Of a stretch of 32,845 nt of DNA, positions 31,169 to 32,845 are shown piece after piece. The DNA comes from Micromonospora wenchangensis (GTDB lineage Bacteria; Actinomycetota; Actinomycetes; Mycobacteriales; Micromonosporaceae). Under the pieces are notes generated by a model. It ran no database searches. It was not told the DNA's origin and saw nothing but the letters and a program-made list of their open reading frames with translations. Where the stretch lies: assembly GCF_002210435.1 (NCBI RefSeq), contig NZ_MZMV01000071.1, forward strand, positions 1-32,845, written 5' to 3'. Within the stretch, counting starts at the first letter, position 1. Every line of letters begins with the position of its first letter. Made by a program: the position numbers and the translations under genes.

Positions 31169-32440
31169 TCAGTCGGAGAAGTGCGCCTTGAGGACCACCG
31201 CGTGTACGCCGACGGTACGGTCCACGACCTGTGACACCTCGAAGTTGGCGGCGGCGGACAGGTACGCGTAGGCCACCGCGCGGTCGACGCCCAAGTCGTC
31301 CTGGAGGAAGTCGAGTGCGTTGACGACGGCCCGGCGCAGGGCGACGTCCAGGCCGCCACTCCCGCTGCGCTGCGAGCCGTCCGGGTCGGACAGCCCGAGG
31401 GGCACCCAGGCGTCCGGAGTCTCCACGAACGGATAGTGGAACGCCACCGACGGAGCATCGCCCGAGCCGCGTTTGCAGACGGTGAGCCGGAAGGTGCCGC
31501 GCAACGATCCCTCCAGCGCGGTGAGCGCGACCTCGCCACCACCCATGGACAGGTGCGGGTCGCCGACGTAGAACAGTGCCCCCTCGGAGAAGACCGGCAG
31601 GAAGAAGGTGGCGCCGACACCGAGCAGGTTGATGTCGATGTTGCCGCCGCCGAGGGTGGGCGGAATCGAGTTGAGGGCGGGCGCGTTCAGCTCGGTGGAC
31701 GTGGCGAACGCGACTCCCATCGCCCCCGTGAACGGGGCCAGCGGGAAGGCGATCCGGCCGGAGCGGCCGCGCGGCAACACTCCGGTCAACCCTCCCTGAG
31801 GGTCCTGGCGCACGGGCGTGAAGACGGAGACGTTTCCGTACCCGCGGGGCTCGCCGGCGCCCCGGCCGTCGGTCGCCACCGGTGGCATGATCTCTGCTTC
31901 GGTGATGCCGGCCGGGACGGCTCCGCCGCCGAGCCGGGGCAGCGCACCCTTCCCGTGCCGGTTGGACACGACCCCGTACGGCACCCGCGGCAGCATGGAC
32001 AGCATCTCGACCTTGAGCACGTCGCCCGGTTCCGCGCCGTCCACGTGGATCGGACCGGTGATGACGTGCGGTCCATCCACGTCGAAGTCGCGGCTGGTCC
32101 GGCTGTAGTCGCGGGCGATCGCGACGGAGTCGTCGAGCACCTGGTCGCGCGGCACGCCATGGCCGGCGAAGTAGGCCACGGGGTCGCGCCCCTGGTCCTC
32201 GAGAATGCCCTCGTGTGACACCGTGTCGATGGTGACGGTTTCACCGGAGCGCATCCGTAACACGGGTGAACTGCCGACAGCCGGAACGTATCCCCACCGG
32301 ACCTGGTCGGGCAGCGAACGCAGATAGTGCGTTCCGTGGATGGGGCCGACCCCGGGTTGCAGGATCTGCCGAGGGATGTCGGTGGGCGGCCTTGAGGACC
32401 GCGACCGCTGCCCCGTGGGTGTGGTGCCGGCACCGGCCAC
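31169..32440 (-). CDS. Acetamidase/formamidase family protein
   Basis: A 423-aa protein of the FmdA/AmdA family. Recognisable parts are VLRMRSGETVTIDTVSHEG, the GPIHVDGAEPGDVLKVE motif, GGNIDINLLGVGATFFLPVF and the metal-site GDPHLSMGGGEVALTALE. Such enzymes release ammonia from formamide or short amides. It has a 25-residue Ser/Arg-rich N-terminal extension (TGQRSRSSRPP). The start is GTG 32440. It is convergent with the purine operon; a link to ureide nitrogen recovery is plausible but unproven. The 185 nt upstream (32441-32626) show no gene. Confidence 0.88.
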   Translation of the reverse strand: MAGAGTTPTGQRSRSSRPPTDIPRQILQPGVGPIHGTHYLRSLPDQVRWGYVPAVGSSPVLRMRSGETVTIDTVSHEGILEDQGRDPVAYFAGHGVPRDQVLDDSVAIARDYSRTSRDFDVDGPHVITGPIHVDGAEPGDVLKVEMLSMLPRVPYGVVSNRHGKGALPRLGGGAVPAGITEAEIMPPVATDGRGAGEPRGYGNVSVFTPVRQDPQGGLTGVLPRGRSGRIAFPLAPFTGAMGVAFATSTELNAPALNSIPPTLGGGNIDINLLGVGATFFLPVFSEGALFYVGDPHLSMGGGEVALTALEGSLRGTFRLTVCKRGSGDAPSVAFHYPFVETPDAWVPLGLSDPDGSQRSGSGGLDVALRRAVVNALDFLQDDLGVDRAVAYAYLSAAANFEVSQVVDRTVGVHAVVLKAHFSD

Positions 32441-32626
32441 CGTTGCTCCTCGTGCCTGCCTAGTCGCGCTCGGCGGTTTGTCGCTCCGCTGTCCTCCCAG
32501 TTCCTACCGGTGGCGGATGTCAGCCGTGGTACGAACCTGCTTCCGGGCGGTTACCCGACATCTCGCGGATCTGCGCCCCGAACTGTCCAGAGAGAGGCGG
32601 GAATGTGGCGTTCTCCGTGTTTGACC

Positions 32627-32743
32627 CCAGAGCCGGATGACGGCCGGGTACTGGTCGCCGAACTCGGCGGCGAACGCCTCGAAACGGGCCTTTGCAGGCG
32701 TCACGGTGGGGGCGGTGTAGATCTCCCTCAGGGCGATCGCAGT
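32627..32743 (-). pseudogene. IS256-family transposase fragment
   Basis: On the minus strand from about 32743 the frame reads AIALREIYTAPT, then KARFEAFAAEFGDQYPAVIR and LW. This is a conserved internal stretch of IS256-type (Transposase_mut) transposases (A.R.IYTAPT...A...F..FA..WG..YPA.IRLW). Homology stops at LW (32627). Both ends of the element are missing, so it is a remnant about 39 codons long. Confidence 0.7.
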
Positions 32744-32845
32744 GGGCTGGCGGAGTTCATCCGTAACCGGCGGGAGGCATTGCAGCCGGAGGACGTCGGA
32801 CTGCCCCGTGGGCAGCGCCGCCGGACGAACGGGCTACGCCGTGAG
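32735..32845 (+). CDS. N-terminal part of an XRE-family (MmyB-like) regulator, cut by the window edge
   Basis: From 32735 the frame reads DRSGLAEFIRNRREALQPED and VGLPRGQRRR then NGLRRE, the standard opening of actinobacterial MmyB-like helix-turn-helix regulators (L..FLR.RR..LQPEDVGLP...RR..GLRREE). The helix-turn-helix itself lies beyond the window. No ATG, GTG or TTG start was found just upstream in this frame, and the first codons overlap the IS256 fragment. The start may therefore have been lost at a junction, and the gene may be broken. Confidence 0.55.

Noticed and set aside
1..32845. tRNA, rRNA and riboswitch genes
   Set aside because: I scanned for them and found no clover-leaf candidate, rRNA segment or known riboswitch core that I could support by eye.

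Overview
The window is very GC-rich, uses GTG and TTG starts freely and packs genes into operons with ATGA, GTGA and TGATG overlaps. Its proteins look actinobacterial. The toxin-associated coiled-coil family, the type I-E repeat and the fragments near 6.3-7.6 kb suggest a Micromonosporaceae chromosome (Micromonospora or a close relative). That assignment rests on family recognition, not on a search.

Positions 1-6.3 kb form a CRISPR and defence region. Four type I-E-like arrays, all read on the minus strand, each end in a conserved leader (core about 60 nt, extended block about 250 nt). A two-repeat relic without a leader is also present, and no cas gene is visible. Between the arrays lie an inositol-monophosphatase-like gene, a SitI3-like gene, a MazG-like gene and a toxin module. 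The module is a DUF6244-type helical protein, a DddA/SCP1.201-like DNA cytosine deaminase domain and an Imm1-type immunity protein. The first two are separate ORFs, but a correctly phased GGGAAAC slippery heptamer, a 5-nt spacer and a GC-rich stem join them in the -1 frame. This suggests a frameshift-produced toxin fusion.

Positions 6.3-8.3 kb are decayed, with fragments of an HD-type gene and a phosphotransferase gene, two hypothetical genes and about 0.7 kb with no recognisable gene.

Positions 8.3-13.2 kb hold a compact candidate RiPP (peptide natural product) operon: a 39-aa PqqA-like precursor with a CACGC and Gly/Ala-rich tail, a radical SAM/SPASM maturase, a PqqD-like carrier, a Ser/His S26-like protease with an unfamiliar C-terminal domain, and an ABC exporter pair. 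A hairpin separates the precursor from the enzymes, and another stem follows the operon.

Positions 13.4-14.5 kb hold an IS110 transposase remnant and a methyltransferase whose 3' end has been lost. A fragment of a second copy of that methyltransferase lies at 5.28-5.39 kb beside the CRISPR relic.

Positions 14.4-32.4 kb are a purine catabolism regulon. The minus-strand genes rpiR-like, allC and pucG face a divergent plus-strand HpxZ-HpxY-like fusion amidase, mocA-like and xdhC-like genes. A minus-strand pucR faces a plus-strand operon of uraD, uraH, uricase, the xanthine dehydrogenase FAD and Fe-S subunits, 8-oxoguanine deaminase, the xanthine dehydrogenase molybdenum subunit, allantoinase and a small membrane protein. 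Together these can take xanthine, and 8-oxoguanine, through urate, 5-hydroxyisourate, OHCU, allantoin, allantoate and ureidoglycine. PucG would then make oxalurate, which the fusion amidase may hydrolyse. A formamidase/acetamidase gene converges on the end of this operon. The window closes with an IS256 fragment abutting the start of an XRE regulator gene.
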